Source: Pseudothauera rhizosphaerae (GTDB lineage: Bacteria; Pseudomonadota; Gammaproteobacteria; Burkholderiales; Rhodocyclaceae). Taken from it: a stretch of DNA of 64,000 nucleotides. The position numbers and the translations under genes are program-made. The stretch covers positions 62,001 through 126,000 of the forward strand of contig NZ_SSOD01000003.1 in assembly GCF_004801305.1 (NCBI RefSeq). The letters run 5' to 3'. How positions within the stretch are numbered: position 1 is the first letter of the stretch; the number at the start of each line of letters is the position of its first letter. Below, one piece after another: positions 51,003 through 59,763 of this stretch. A model generated the notes under the pieces. The model did not search any database and was not told the origin of the DNA. It saw nothing but the letters and a program-made list of their open reading frames with translations.

Positions 51003-53722
51003 CGTGCGTTCTCCATGCTGTTTTCCAGGCTCCTGGGCGGAACCGGAGCGAACCAGCCGATCACCAGCATCAGCACGCCGACGCCGAGGAAGGACACCAC
51101 GCGCTCGATGCCGCCGACGTTGGACAGGTCCACCAGGAAGAGTTTACCCACCACTACGCCCATCAGCACCGCGCCCGCGATCCACGGCGCGCGCTGCGTG
51201 CGCCGTGCGCCGGCCACCATGACCGCCAGCGCGATCAGCGTCCAGAAGATGGAGAGCGCCGCCTGCACCAGGCGAGAAGCGAGCAGCAGGTCGATGTCCC
51301 AGGGTATGCCTGCGAAGTGGTGCAGGCTGCGCATCAGCACGCCGTTGGCGATCAGGAAGGCGAGCGCTCCGAGGATCGCACCCGCCATGCCGCCGGTCTG
51401 CGCTGCGCCGGCCGGTTCCTCCCGGTGCAGTGCGGCCAGCCACCAGACGGCCAGTAACAGCGCCGCGACCAGGCCCAGTTCGAGCGGATTGACGAGCGGA
51501 ACATAGGGCAGCGGATCGGCCCAACCGTCGTGCGCCCAGTTGGCGAACTGGCTCCAGCCGAGCAGAAAGACCGCCAGCGGCGCGCCACCCGGCACCAGAT
51601 AGGCATGGCGATGCGGACCGAAAGGCCAGCGTTCGGTGTCCAGCGACGCCAGCCCGGCGATCAGCGCGCCGGGCACCAGCACGATGCCGAGCAGGGCCCA
51701 GGCCGAAGCGCCGTCCACCACCTGGTCGATGCCGCGAGCGGCGGCGAGCCCGCCCACCAGCGCCAGCACCCACAGCCCCAGCGCGTGCAGCCAGGGCGCG
51801 GTGCGCGGGTGCGCGGCTTCATGGCGATACAGGGCGAAGAGATGCGCGCCCAGGAGCGCCGGCCAGGCCAGCCAGCCGAGCGCAGCCAGCGGGTTGTGGG
51901 ACTGGTCCAGCGCGTGCACCGCGGCCAGCGCGATGGCCGGCCCGATGAACAGGCTGGCGCTGCCGCCCTGCGCCCAGCCGCTGCGGTGGGCGAAGGCCGC
52001 CAGCGCGGCGGCGGAAATCGCCAGGAAGAGCAGGAAGGCGTTGACCTCCACCGGGTAGGGCAGGTGGTGGCCCGCCTGCAGCAGGCCGGCGGCGACCCAC
52101 CAGCCCAGGCCCCAGATCAGCAGCGCGGGCGCCGCGGCGCGTTCCGCGTCATGCAGGGCCTTGCCGTGGCGCGCCAGATACCAGGCGCTGAACAGCCCGG
52201 CGAAGGCGATCAGCGTGCAGCCGAGGAACTGCGCATTGAGCAGCGGCAGGTCTCCGCCGCCGGGCAGGTCCAGCAGGAAGGCGCCGCCCGCGCCCAGTTG
52301 CAGCAGCAGCGCGAAGGCCCGCGCCGGCAGCCGCGCCTGACGCACCCCGATCCACAGGATGGCGGCTGCCTCCAGCGCCCAGGCCGCCGCCGTCCAGCGG
52401 CCTTCGAACGCGAGGGGCACGGCCAGCGTGGCGAAGGCCACGCCCAGCGCGTAGTACGCTTCCACCAGCAGGCGCAGCTTTTCGCCTGCGCGCCGCCACA
52501 GGCCGCGGGCCAGCAGCAGGTAGAGCGCGCCCAGCGCCACCGCGCTGAACGCCGCGCCGTACTCGAAGCCGCTCACCAGGCGCAGTTGCAGGCCGAAGGC
52601 GACCAGGGGCACGCCGAACACCAGGGAGGCATCCACGTAGGCTGCCGTGCGGCCCTGGTCGTCCTCGACCCGGCGGCGCAGCGCGTAGCCCACCGGTACG
52701 GCGAGGTAGATCAGGAAGAACAGCAGCAGGAAGGGTTCCACGCTGGCGAACAGTTCCGGTCGGTAGTAACGCGCGCCCCACAGGGCGCCGATGACGAAGG
52801 TGAAGACGAAGCCCAGCAGGTTAAGCTCCCGCCATGCGCGCCGCCACGCCAGCGCCAGCACGCCAGCATTGAGCACCGCGTAGTAGGAGAACAGCGCCAC
52901 GTGGCTGCCGCTGCCGGTGGAAGCGAGCAGCGGCGCGAGAAAGCCGCCGCAGGTGCCCAGCACCGCCAGCGAGCGTCCCTCCTGCAGCAGCGCAAGCACG
53001 CCGGAAAAGGCCGCGATGGCGACCAGCGCCGCGAAGGCCGCCGGTGCCGGGATCAACTGGTACAGGCGCAGCGCGGCGAACACGGTGAGATAGAGCAGGC
53101 CCACCGCGCCGCCCTGCAGCGCCAGCGCGTAGCCCGCGCGCCGCTCGCGCAGGCGCCAGCCCAGCACCAGCAGGACGACGGCGCCCAGCGCCACGCCGGT
53201 CAGGCGCAGTTCGATGGGCACCTGCACGCGCTCGTAGGCGTACTTGAGCAGGAAGGCCACGCCGAAGAACAGGATGACGATGCCGGCCCGCACCACGGTG
53301 TTGCCGCCGAACAGCCAGTCGCGCAGCCAGCCGGCCGGGGAGGGTGTGTCGAAGGACGGCGGCTGGGGCAGCGGCGTCGGGCGAGGCAGGGCGTCTGCCG
53401 GCGCGGCCTGTGTCCTGGATGGCAGCGGCAGATCGAATTCGAGAATGTCCGGCCCGGCCGCGGCGGCCGGTGCCGCCGATTCGGGCGCAATGGCCGGTTC
53501 TGGTGCGGCGGGTGCCGCGGCATCCGCCGGCACGCGCGCGGCCGCTTCCAGGGTTGCCACCTGGCGGATCAGCCGGTTCTGCGCGAGCTGGAGCAGGTCC
53601 AGGCGCTCCTCGATGCGCTGCAGCTGTTCCGCATCCGGGCGCCGGCCGAGACGCCCGCCGAGCAGGCCGCCGAAGAAACCGATCAGCAGCAATCCGCCGA
53701 TGGCGAAAACGATGATCCCCAT
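50999..53722 (-). CDS. DUF2339 family polytopic membrane protein
   Basis: The 907-residue protein has an N-terminal helix, a coiled-coil/Pro-Ala linker, then more than twenty hydrophobic helices. Family features: GWLRDWLFGGNTVVRAGIVI, LFFGVAFLLKYAYERVQVPI, GGFLAPLLASTGSGSHVAL. The C-terminus has FLVDLSNVGGIERVVSFLGV. DUF2339 proteins are predicted membrane proteins of unknown role. Overlaps the DUF3999 gene (ATGA), so the two are one unit. Confidence 0.92.
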   Translation of the reverse strand: MGIIVFAIGGLLLIGFFGGLLGGRLGRRPDAEQLQRIEERLDLLQLAQNRLIRQVATLEAAARVPADAAAPAAPEPAIAPESAAPAAAAGPDILEFDLPLPSRTQAAPADALPRPTPLPQPPSFDTPSPAGWLRDWLFGGNTVVRAGIVILFFGVAFLLKYAYERVQVPIELRLTGVALGAVVLLVLGWRLRERRAGYALALQGGAVGLLYLTVFAALRLYQLIPAPAAFAALVAIAAFSGVLALLQEGRSLAVLGTCGGFLAPLLASTGSGSHVALFSYYAVLNAGVLALAWRRAWRELNLLGFVFTFVIGALWGARYYRPELFASVEPFLLLFFLIYLAVPVGYALRRRVEDDQGRTAAYVDASLVFGVPLVAFGLQLRLVSGFEYGAAFSAVALGALYLLLARGLWRRAGEKLRLLVEAYYALGVAFATLAVPLAFEGRWTAAAWALEAAAILWIGVRQARLPARAFALLLQLGAGGAFLLDLPGGGDLPLLNAQFLGCTLIAFAGLFSAWYLARHGKALHDAERAAAPALLIWGLGWWVAAGLLQAGHHLPYPVEVNAFLLFLAISAAALAAFAHRSGWAQGGSASLFIGPAIALAAVHALDQSHNPLAALGWLAWPALLGAHLFALYRHEAAHPRTAPWLHALGLWVLALVGGLAAARGIDQVVDGASAWALLGIVLVPGALIAGLASLDTERWPFGPHRHAYLVPGGAPLAVFLLGWSQFANWAHDGWADPLPYVPLVNPLELGLVAALLLAVWWLAALHREEPAGAAQTGGMAGAILGALAFLIANGVLMRSLHHFAGIPWDIDLLLASRLVQAALSIFWTLIALAVMVAGARRTQRAPWIAGAVLMGVVVGKLFLVDLSNVGGIERVVSFLGVGVLMLVIGWFAPVPPRSLENSMENAR

Positions 53723-53911
53723 GATTCACCTTCCGGTCGATGCGCGGCGTTTCCGCGCCATGCAGACATCACGCGCCGGCAAGCCGATGGCATGGACGGC
53801 GCGCGGGATGGCGCAAGAATACTCCGTCCGGGGCAATCCAGCCGCCCGGCGTCGCGGCAGCGGTACGGGTTCGCGCCGTTCGGCTGCGGGGTATCGCCAG
53901 GCGGTACAGGT

Positions 53912-55054
53912 TCAGCCCAGCGCCTGATCGAGGTCGGCGATCAGATCCTCCACCGCCTCGATGCCCACCGACAGGCGCAGCAGGTCGGGCGGGCACAGGG
54001 AGCCGGGGCCTTCCACGCTGGCGCGGTGTTCGACCAGGCTTTCCACGGAGCCCAGCGAGGTGGCGCGCTTGAACACCTGCAGCCGGCCGGCCGCGGCGAT
54101 GGCGGCCCCCTCGCCGCCGGCCACGCGCAGGGCCAGCATGCCGCCGAAGCCGCCCTGCATCTGCGCAGCGGCCACGGCGTGGCCGGGATGGGAGGGCAGG
54201 CCGGGGTAGAGCACGGCGGCGACGCGCGGGTCGCGCTCGAAGGCCCGGGCGATGGCAAGCGCCGAGGCGCTGGCCTGGCGCACGCGCGGGTAGAGGGTGC
54301 GCATGCCGCGCAGCAGCAGCCAGGCTTCAAAGGGGCCGAGCACGGCGCCGCCCAGGGCGCGGTTCTGCCGCGCGCGCTGCCAGGTGGGCGTGTCCTCGCG
54401 GCACACCAGCGCGCCGGCCACCACGTCGGAATGGCCGTTGAGGTACTTGGTGGCCGAGTGCATGACGAAGTCCGCGCCCAGCGCCAGCGGCCGGGTGAGC
54501 ACCGGCGTGGGCACGGTGGAGTCCACCGCCACCAGCGTGCCGTACCGGCGCGCGGCGGCGCAGGCGGCGGCGATGTCGGTGACTTCCCAGGTGGGATTGG
54601 CCGGGGTCTCGATCCACAGCAGGCGCGGCCGCAGGGCGTCGAGCGCCATGGTCAATCCGGCGGTGTCGGCGTTGTCGTAGAACTCGACCGCGATGTGCCC
54701 GCGCGCGGAGAGTTCGATCAGCCAGTTGCGCAGCGCCCAGTACATGGCGCGCGGCGCCAGCACGCGCGCGCCCGGCTCCAGCGCCTGCAGCAGCGCGGTG
54801 GCGGCGGCCATGCCGGAGGGGAAGAGCAGGGCCTGGTGCCCGCCTTCAAGGGCGGCGAGCAGGGCTTCGGCCTGGTCGTAGGCCGGGCTCTGGTCGCGGG
54901 AATACACGCGCCCGCCGGGGTAGCTGCCGTCGCCGGCGCGCTCGAAGGTGCTGGCGGGATGAATGGCGGGGGCGATGTCGTGGTGCGGCTGGGTGATCCA
55001 GCCCAGGCCCTGGGCGGCCAGGGTGTCGGGCGAGAGGGACTTGGGGGCGGTCAT
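53912..55054 (-). CDS. PLP-dependent Cys/Met metabolism enzyme (cystathionine gamma-synthase/beta-lyase type)
   Basis: The 380-residue type I aminotransferase-fold enzyme has YSRDQSPAYDQAEALLAALE, LLFPSGMAAATALLQAL, WIETPANPTWEVTDI and the PLP lysine in MHSATKYLNGHSDVVAGALV. GSVESLVEHRASV is the late substrate-binding motif. Family members act in methionine/cysteine interconversion; beta-lyase-like activity is suggested by close resemblance to MetC-type sequences, but synthase, beta-lyase and gamma-lyase cannot be told apart here. Divergent from the esterase gene. Confidence 0.9.
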   Translation of the reverse strand: MTAPKSLSPDTLAAQGLGWITQPHHDIAPAIHPASTFERAGDGSYPGGRVYSRDQSPAYDQAEALLAALEGGHQALLFPSGMAAATALLQALEPGARVLAPRAMYWALRNWLIELSARGHIAVEFYDNADTAGLTMALDALRPRLLWIETPANPTWEVTDIAAACAAARRYGTLVAVDSTVPTPVLTRPLALGADFVMHSATKYLNGHSDVVAGALVCREDTPTWQRARQNRALGGAVLGPFEAWLLLRGMRTLYPRVRQASASALAIARAFERDPRVAAVLYPGLPSHPGHAVAAAQMQGGFGGMLALRVAGGEGAAIAAAGRLQVFKRATSLGSVESLVEHRASVEGPGSLCPPDLLRLSVGIEAVEDLIADLDQALG

Positions 55055-55190
55055 CGGTGGCGGTCCGGCGGGGTGGGGTGGATTCTTATACCACGGGCCA
55101 TGCGACTCCGGGTTCGGGCAATGGACCTACAATACCCGGCCCTGACAACGCTCCAAGCTTGCCGCGCCCGCCGGTGCGGCTTCGACGAAC

Positions 55191-56135
55191 ATGCCGCTAT
55201 CTCCCCAGGCCCGGGCGCTGCTCGACATGGTCTACCGCGTGGGCGCGCCGCGCTTTCACGAACTGTCGGTGGCGCAGGCCCGCCATTCCTTCCAGAAGCT
55301 GCTGTTCGCCTTCCGCCCGGAGGCGCCGGCGGTGGCGTCGGTGACCGAGGTGCCCATGGCGCGCCCGGACGGCAGTGCGCTGCTGGCGCGCTTCTACCGC
55401 CCCTTTGCCGCCCACCGGGACGACGTGCTGGGGCTGCTGATCTACTACCACGGCGGCGGCTGGTGCGTGGGCGACGTGGAGAGCTACGACGTGCTGTGCC
55501 GGGAACTGGCCAACGCGTCCGGCTGTGCGGTGCTGTCGGTGGATTACCGCCTGGCGCCGGAGCATCCCTTCCCGGCGGCGGTCGTGGACGCGCGCCTGGC
55601 CTTCGAGTGGGCGGCGGACCAAGCGGACCTGCTGGGCATCGCCCCGGGGCGCATCGCGCTGGGCGGCGACAGCGCGGGGGGCAATCTTTCCATCGTCACC
55701 GCGCTCGGCCTGCGGGATGCGGGCGGGGTGCAGCCGCGCTTCCTGCTGCTGGCCTATCCGAGCACGGAGATACTCGGCGCGCGGCCCTCGCGGGAGCGCT
55801 ACGGGGACGGCTATTTCCTCGACCGGGAGAGTCTGACGTGGTTCTTCGAGCGCTACCTGCCAGACGGTGAAACCGAAGACTGGCGCGCCTCGCCGCTGCG
55901 CGCGGCGTCGCTGTCCGGGTTGCCGGCCATGCTGCTGATGACCGCCGAATGCGATCCGCTGATCGACGAGTGCCTCGCCTTCGCCGAGCGCGTGCGCGCC
56001 GAGGGCGGCACGGTGGAGCACCTGCCGGTGGCCGGCATGGTCCATGGCTTCCTGCCGCTGGGGAAGTTCTTCGCCGAGGCCAGCGACACGGTGCGCGCCG
56101 CGGCCCAGGCGCTGCGCCGGGCGCTGGAGGACTGA
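55191..56135 (+). CDS. Alpha/beta hydrolase, hormone-sensitive-lipase family
   Basis: The 314-residue protein has the HSL oxyanion motif YYHGGGWCVGD, nucleophile elbow GGDSAGGNLS, and the acid and His of the triad in TAECDPLIDECLAF and VAGMVHGFLPLG. No signal peptide, so it is a cytoplasmic esterase or lipase-like enzyme. Substrate unknown. Confidence 0.92.
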   Translation: MPLSPQARALLDMVYRVGAPRFHELSVAQARHSFQKLLFAFRPEAPAVASVTEVPMARPDGSALLARFYRPFAAHRDDVLGLLIYYHGGGWCVGDVESYDVLCRELANASGCAVLSVDYRLAPEHPFPAAVVDARLAFEWAADQADLLGIAPGRIALGGDSAGGNLSIVTALGLRDAGGVQPRFLLLAYPSTEILGARPSRERYGDGYFLDRESLTWFFERYLPDGETEDWRASPLRAASLSGLPAMLLMTAECDPLIDECLAFAERVRAEGGTVEHLPVAGMVHGFLPLGKFFAEASDTVRAAAQALRRALED

Positions 56136-56141
56136 GGGCCG

Positions 56142-57266
56142 TCAGTCCGCCGCGGGTGCGCAGGCGTGGCGCCGCCACACCGCTTCGATGCGCGGGCGGG
56201 CGCACACCATGGCGCGTACGCATTCCAGGTCGAGCTTGTCGCCGGCCAGCGCTTCGATCTGGGCGAAGGCGTCGTCCAGGCTCCAGGGACGCTTGTAGCT
56301 GCGCAGACAGGTCAGCGCGTCGAAGATGTCCGCCGTGCTGACGATGCGTGCGGCCAGCGGAATGGCGTCGCCGTGGATGCCTTCCGGGTAGCCGCTGCCG
56401 TCCAGGCGTTCGTGGTGGTGGGCCACCACCGCGTGCAGCGTGCGGATGCCGGGGATGTCCTGCAGGTCGAAGTTGTCCACCAGGCGCTCGACCATGCGCC
56501 GACCCATGATGACGTGTTCCTTCATGTGCTCCCATTCGTCGCGCTCGAAGCGGCCGGGCTTGAGCAGGATGGCGTCGGGGATGCCGACCTTGCCGATGTC
56601 GTGCAGGGGGCCGAACAGCGTCAGTTCGGCAATGAACTCGTCGGAGAGGCCGTGGGCGGCGGACAGTTCCTCCGTCAGCACGCGGATGTAGTCGCGCAGG
56701 CGCAACTGGTGCTCGCCGGTTTCCCGGTCGCGCATCAGCGTGAAGTCGAGGGCGAAGCGGGTGGCGCCGATGAGGGCGTGTATCGCTTCGATGCCCTGCG
56801 CCAGCAGGCCGGTGGCGATCCGTCCCCAGGTGAGCAATTGACGCACGTCCCAGGTCGGCAGTACGACCGCCGGATCGGCTTCGACGACGAGAAAACCGTA
56901 GAAGCGCCGCAGGCGGCTCACCGGCAGCACGACCAGCGGACAGGTGCGTCCGTCGGCCGCCCATTCCAGCGCCGGGTCGAGGCGGACGAAGGGGGTCTGG
57001 GCACAGCCCAAGGCGCCGCAGCGCGACAGGGCCGGGTTGTCCGGGAGACTGGCGACACCGGGCGGGCAGGGGCGCACGCGCCCTTCGCTGTCGGCCCAGT
57101 GGGTCAGGCGGGCCTGCTCGTCGTCCACCAGGAAGATGCCGACGCGCACGACGTCGGGCAGCACGCTGCCGATCTGCACGCGCAGATCGACCAGGCGCGC
57201 GGGGAGGGTGGCGGCGAGAAAGGCGTCGGCGATCTGGCGGTCGCTGCGGACGGGCACGGCAGTCAT
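56142..57266 (-). CDS. HD-GYP domain protein (probable c-di-GMP phosphodiesterase)
   Basis: The 374-residue protein has an N-terminal GAF-like region with several Cys (about residues 30-140) and a C-terminal HD-GYP domain: HDIGKVGIPDAILLKPG, EWEHMKEHVIMGRRMVE, AVVAHHERLDGSGYPEG, ARIVSTADIFDALT and the R-x-Y-K of LTCLRSYKRPWS. All catalytic His/Asp and the GYP residues are present, so hydrolysis of c-di-GMP is likely. Confidence 0.92.
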   Translation of the reverse strand: MTAVPVRSDRQIADAFLAATLPARLVDLRVQIGSVLPDVVRVGIFLVDDEQARLTHWADSEGRVRPCPPGVASLPDNPALSRCGALGCAQTPFVRLDPALEWAADGRTCPLVVLPVSRLRRFYGFLVVEADPAVVLPTWDVRQLLTWGRIATGLLAQGIEAIHALIGATRFALDFTLMRDRETGEHQLRLRDYIRVLTEELSAAHGLSDEFIAELTLFGPLHDIGKVGIPDAILLKPGRFERDEWEHMKEHVIMGRRMVERLVDNFDLQDIPGIRTLHAVVAHHHERLDGSGYPEGIHGDAIPLAARIVSTADIFDALTCLRSYKRPWSLDDAFAQIEALAGDKLDLECVRAMVCARPRIEAVWRRHACAPAAD

Positions 57267-57374
57267 GGATTTCGCTCCCCGGACGAATGTCCTCGTGCCG
57301 GTGTGACTGGGGCCGCCAGGATGAATTCCCCGTTCCGGGGAATCCGGTGTGAACTTCTTCCGCCGTGCCGTGGG

Positions 57375-58235
57375 TCAGCCAGCCACGGCCGAGAGCAGAT
57401 CCTGACGCCCGGCGCGCGCGGCATCGAGCAGTTCGTCGAACTTGCTGCGGTCGATGCCGGCGGTGCAGGTTTCCAGCAGCGCGGCCTTGTTGTTGATGCC
57501 CTGCAGGGAGTCGAAGGGATTGGGCGTCTCGGCCGCCAGCCCGGCGATGAAGATCAGGTCGCCCAGGTCTTCGGGCGGCCAGTTGCCGCCGTAGGGGTCC
57601 TCGTACTGGAAGGCGTCGAGGATGGCCTCGGGCAGTTCAAAGGCTTCCAGGATCGCGCGGCCCACCGGTTCGTCCCAGGTGGAGACGAACTCGGCGAAGC
57701 GGTTCATGTTGCTTTCCAGCGCCGGGTAGTCCGCCGCGCGGGCGAGCAGGAAGAACTGGCCGATGTCCACCATCATGCCGGCGAGCATGGCGGTGTCCGG
57801 ATTGATGGTGCGCAGGTGGCGGGCGAAGGCGTAGGACCAGGCGGCCACATCCACCGAATGCATCCACAGCCCCGAGGCCACCAGGCGCATCTCCCGCGAC
57901 CGGTGGTCCTGGGCGAGTTGCTCGGCGGCTACCGCGAAGGCCAGGCAGCGCAGGGCCGAGAGGCCGATGCGCTTGACCGCGTCGCTGACTGCGGTGATCT
58001 GTGCACCGTAGGGGTTGAGCAGCACCGCGTTGGCCATGCGCACGGCCTTGGCGCTGAGCACCGGCTCGGCCTTCACCACCGCGGCGATCTCGTCCAGCGT
58101 GGATTCCGGATTGTCCGCCAGGCGCTTGATGCGCAGCGATACGTCCAGCGCGGTGGGGAAGTTGAGCCGCCCCTCCTGCAGTTCCTCCTCGATGCGGGAC
58201 GCAAAGGCCTGGGCTTGTTCTTCGAATTCCTGCAT
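57375..58235 (-). CDS. HDOD domain protein
   Basis: The 286-residue protein has the HDOD pattern: FPTALDVSLRIKRLADNPES, AAVVKAEPVLSAKAVRMANA, AVSDAVKRIGLSALRCLAFA, LWMHSVDVAAWSYAFARHLR, AMLAGMMVDIGQFFLLA. The HD catalytic pair is not complete (MVDIGQF), as usual for HDOD, which act as non-enzymatic signalling domains. It lies 108 bases upstream of the HD-GYP gene on the same strand. Confidence 0.9.
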   Translation of the reverse strand: MQEFEEQAQAFASRIEEELQEGRLNFPTALDVSLRIKRLADNPESTLDEIAAVVKAEPVLSAKAVRMANAVLLNPYGAQITAVSDAVKRIGLSALRCLAFAVAAEQLAQDHRSREMRLVASGLWMHSVDVAAWSYAFARHLRTINPDTAMLAGMMVDIGQFFLLARAADYPALESNMNRFAEFVSTWDEPVGRAILEAFELPEAILDAFQYEDPYGGNWPPEDLGDLIFIAGLAAETPNPFDSLQGINNKAALLETCTAGIDRSKFDELLDAARAGRQDLLSAVAG

Positions 58236-58300
58236 ATCGCCTATCTCCTGGATGCGGATGCCGCAGTGTAGCGCGCGGGGGCCTTTCCTGGCTGCCTACC

Positions 58301-58912
58301 TCACTCTTCCGCCTGGCGCAGGATGGCCTTGCCACCCTCCAGGCGCTCCACCTGGGCCAGCGTGGACACCGGGATGCCGAGCGCTTCCACCGCCTCGTGG
58401 CCGCGCTTGAAGCGCTTTTCCACGATGAAGCCCGCGGCCAGCACTTCCGCGCCGGCCTCGCGCGCCATCTCCACCAGCGCCACCGCGGTGCGGCCGTTGG
58501 ACAGGAAGTCGTCCACCAGCACCACGCGCGCGCCGGCCGGCACGTAGCGCTGCGCCAGCACCAGCTTGGTCTCGCCGCCCTTGGTGGGCGAGGGGATCAG
58601 GCGCGAGATGAAGGGCGATTCCACCTGCGGCGAATACTTCTTCGCGTACACCAGCGGCACGTTGAGCGCCTGCGCCACCACCAGTCCGGGGGCGATGCCG
58701 CTGGCCTCGGCGGTGAGGATCAGGGTCGGATGGAAGGCCGACAGGCGGCGTGCCAGTTCCCGGCCCATGTCCACGATGAAGGCCGGTTCGATGCGGTGGT
58801 TGAGGAAGTGGTCGATCTTGAGGATCTGGTCGCCGATGACCGTGGCCTCCGCTTCGATGCGATGGACCAGGGGCGGGTAGGGTGCGGTGAGGTCGCTGAT
58901 GTTGATGTTCAT
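58301..58912 (-). CDS. xpt: Xanthine phosphoribosyltransferase
   Basis: The 203-residue protein resembles the Bacillus-type Xpt: IGDQILKIDHFLNHRIEP, LTAEASGIAPGLVVAQAL, VYAKKYSPQ, and the PRPP motif VVLVDDFLSNGRTAV, then GFIVEKRFKRGHEAVEALGI. It makes XMP from xanthine and PRPP for purine salvage. A terminator for the upstream exporter gene lies just before it, so it has its own promoter. No purine riboswitch is apparent. Confidence 0.94.
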   Translation of the reverse strand: MNINISDLTAPYPPLVHRIEAEATVIGDQILKIDHFLNHRIEPAFIVDMGRELARRLSAFHPTLILTAEASGIAPGLVVAQALNVPLVYAKKYSPQVESPFISRLIPSPTKGGETKLVLAQRYVPAGARVVLVDDFLSNGRTAVALVEMAREAGAEVLAAGFIVEKRFKRGHEAVEALGIPVSTLAQVERLEGGKAILRQAEE

Positions 58913-58923
58913 GCAGTGGGGCC

Positions 58924-58952
58924 GAAACGAAAAAGCCCCCGCGACCGGGGGC
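58924..58952 (-). terminator. Intrinsic terminator of the LysE-type exporter gene
   Basis: On the minus strand GCCCCCG-gtcg-CGGGGGC is a perfect seven-pair stem followed by TTTTTCGTTT. It lies 45 bases after the exporter stop codon and just before the xpt start. Confidence 0.88.
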
Positions 58953-58996
58953 GACTCAAGGACAGGGGCGCGATTCTAGCGCATGGGCGGGCGTGT

Positions 58997-59653
58997 TCAG
59001 TTCAGCGTGGCGGTGGCGAGCTTGGCGCCGAAACCGATGAAGAGCCCGCCCACGCCGCCGGTGGCCGCCGCGGCGAAGCGGCGCCGGCGGCGGAACTGCG
59101 CGGCCAGATAGGCGCCGCCGAAGATCAGCGTGGACAGGTAGAGGGCGCTGGCCACCTGCACGATGGCACCCAGGATGACGAAGGACAGGCCCGGGTGGGC
59201 GTAGGCCGGATCGACGAACTGGATGAAGAAGGAGACGAAGAACAGGATGGCCTTGGGGTTCATCAGGCTGATCATCAGCGCCGTGCGGAACGGGCGTTTG
59301 GCGGCGGGCGCCGGCGCGGACGGTTGCGGTGCCGCTTCCGCCGGCCCGGTCCGCCAGGAAGCGATGGAGGCGCGCAGCAGGCCGAGGCCGACCCAGGCCA
59401 GATAGGCCGCGCCGGCGTACTTGATGACCATGAACAGTTCCGGCGTGGCGCGCAGCAGCGAGGCGGTGCCGGTGGCGGCGAGGATCATCAGGATGGTGTC
59501 GCCGGCGAACACGCCACAGGCGGCGCGATAGCCCGGCGCCACGCCCCAGCGCGAGGCCACCGACATCACGTAGAGCGAGTTCGGGCCGGGCAGCAGGACG
59601 ATGAAGATGGTGCCGAGGATGAAGGTGGTCAGGTCGGTGATGCCGTAGAACAT
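58997..59653 (-). CDS. leuE: LysE/RhtB-family amino acid exporter, LeuE-like
   Basis: The 218-residue membrane protein has six helices. It aligns well from memory with E. coli LeuE: GTIFIVLLPGPNSLYVMSVA, AACGVFAGDTILMILAATGT, ISLMNPKAILFFVSFFIQFV, and the ending GFGAKLATATLN. LeuE exports leucine and related neutral amino acids. A Pro/Ala-rich cytoplasmic loop (about residues 105-120) is longer than in E. coli. The symbol is by resemblance. Confidence 0.86.
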   Translation of the reverse strand: MFYGITDLTTFILGTIFIVLLPGPNSLYVMSVASRWGVAPGYRAACGVFAGDTILMILAATGTASLLRATPELFMVIKYAGAAYLAWVGLGLLRASIASWRTGPAEAAPQPSAPAPAAKRPFRTALMISLMNPKAILFFVSFFIQFVDPAYAHPGLSFVILGAIVQVASALYLSTLIFGGAYLAAQFRRRRRFAAAATGGVGGLFIGFGAKLATATLN

Positions 59654-59763
59654 GATGGGAACACCCCGTGGATGGAGGCCGCGCGTCTGTCGCGCAAGCC
59701 GTTGATCTTAACAGGGTGGGGAATGTTCCCGCAGGTCGATTCGCCGGCGGCGGACGGGGTCGT

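Noticed and set aside
51530-55870. A 1446-residue plus-strand open frame across several genes
   Set aside because: It is antisense to DUF2339 and the PLP enzyme; Arg/Gly/Gln-rich composition is typical of a high-GC shadow frame.
57322-57345. Hairpin ATTCCCCGTTCCGGGGAAT between the HDOD and HD-GYP genes as a terminator
   Set aside because: It has no T run on the minus strand; the two genes may still be co-transcribed.
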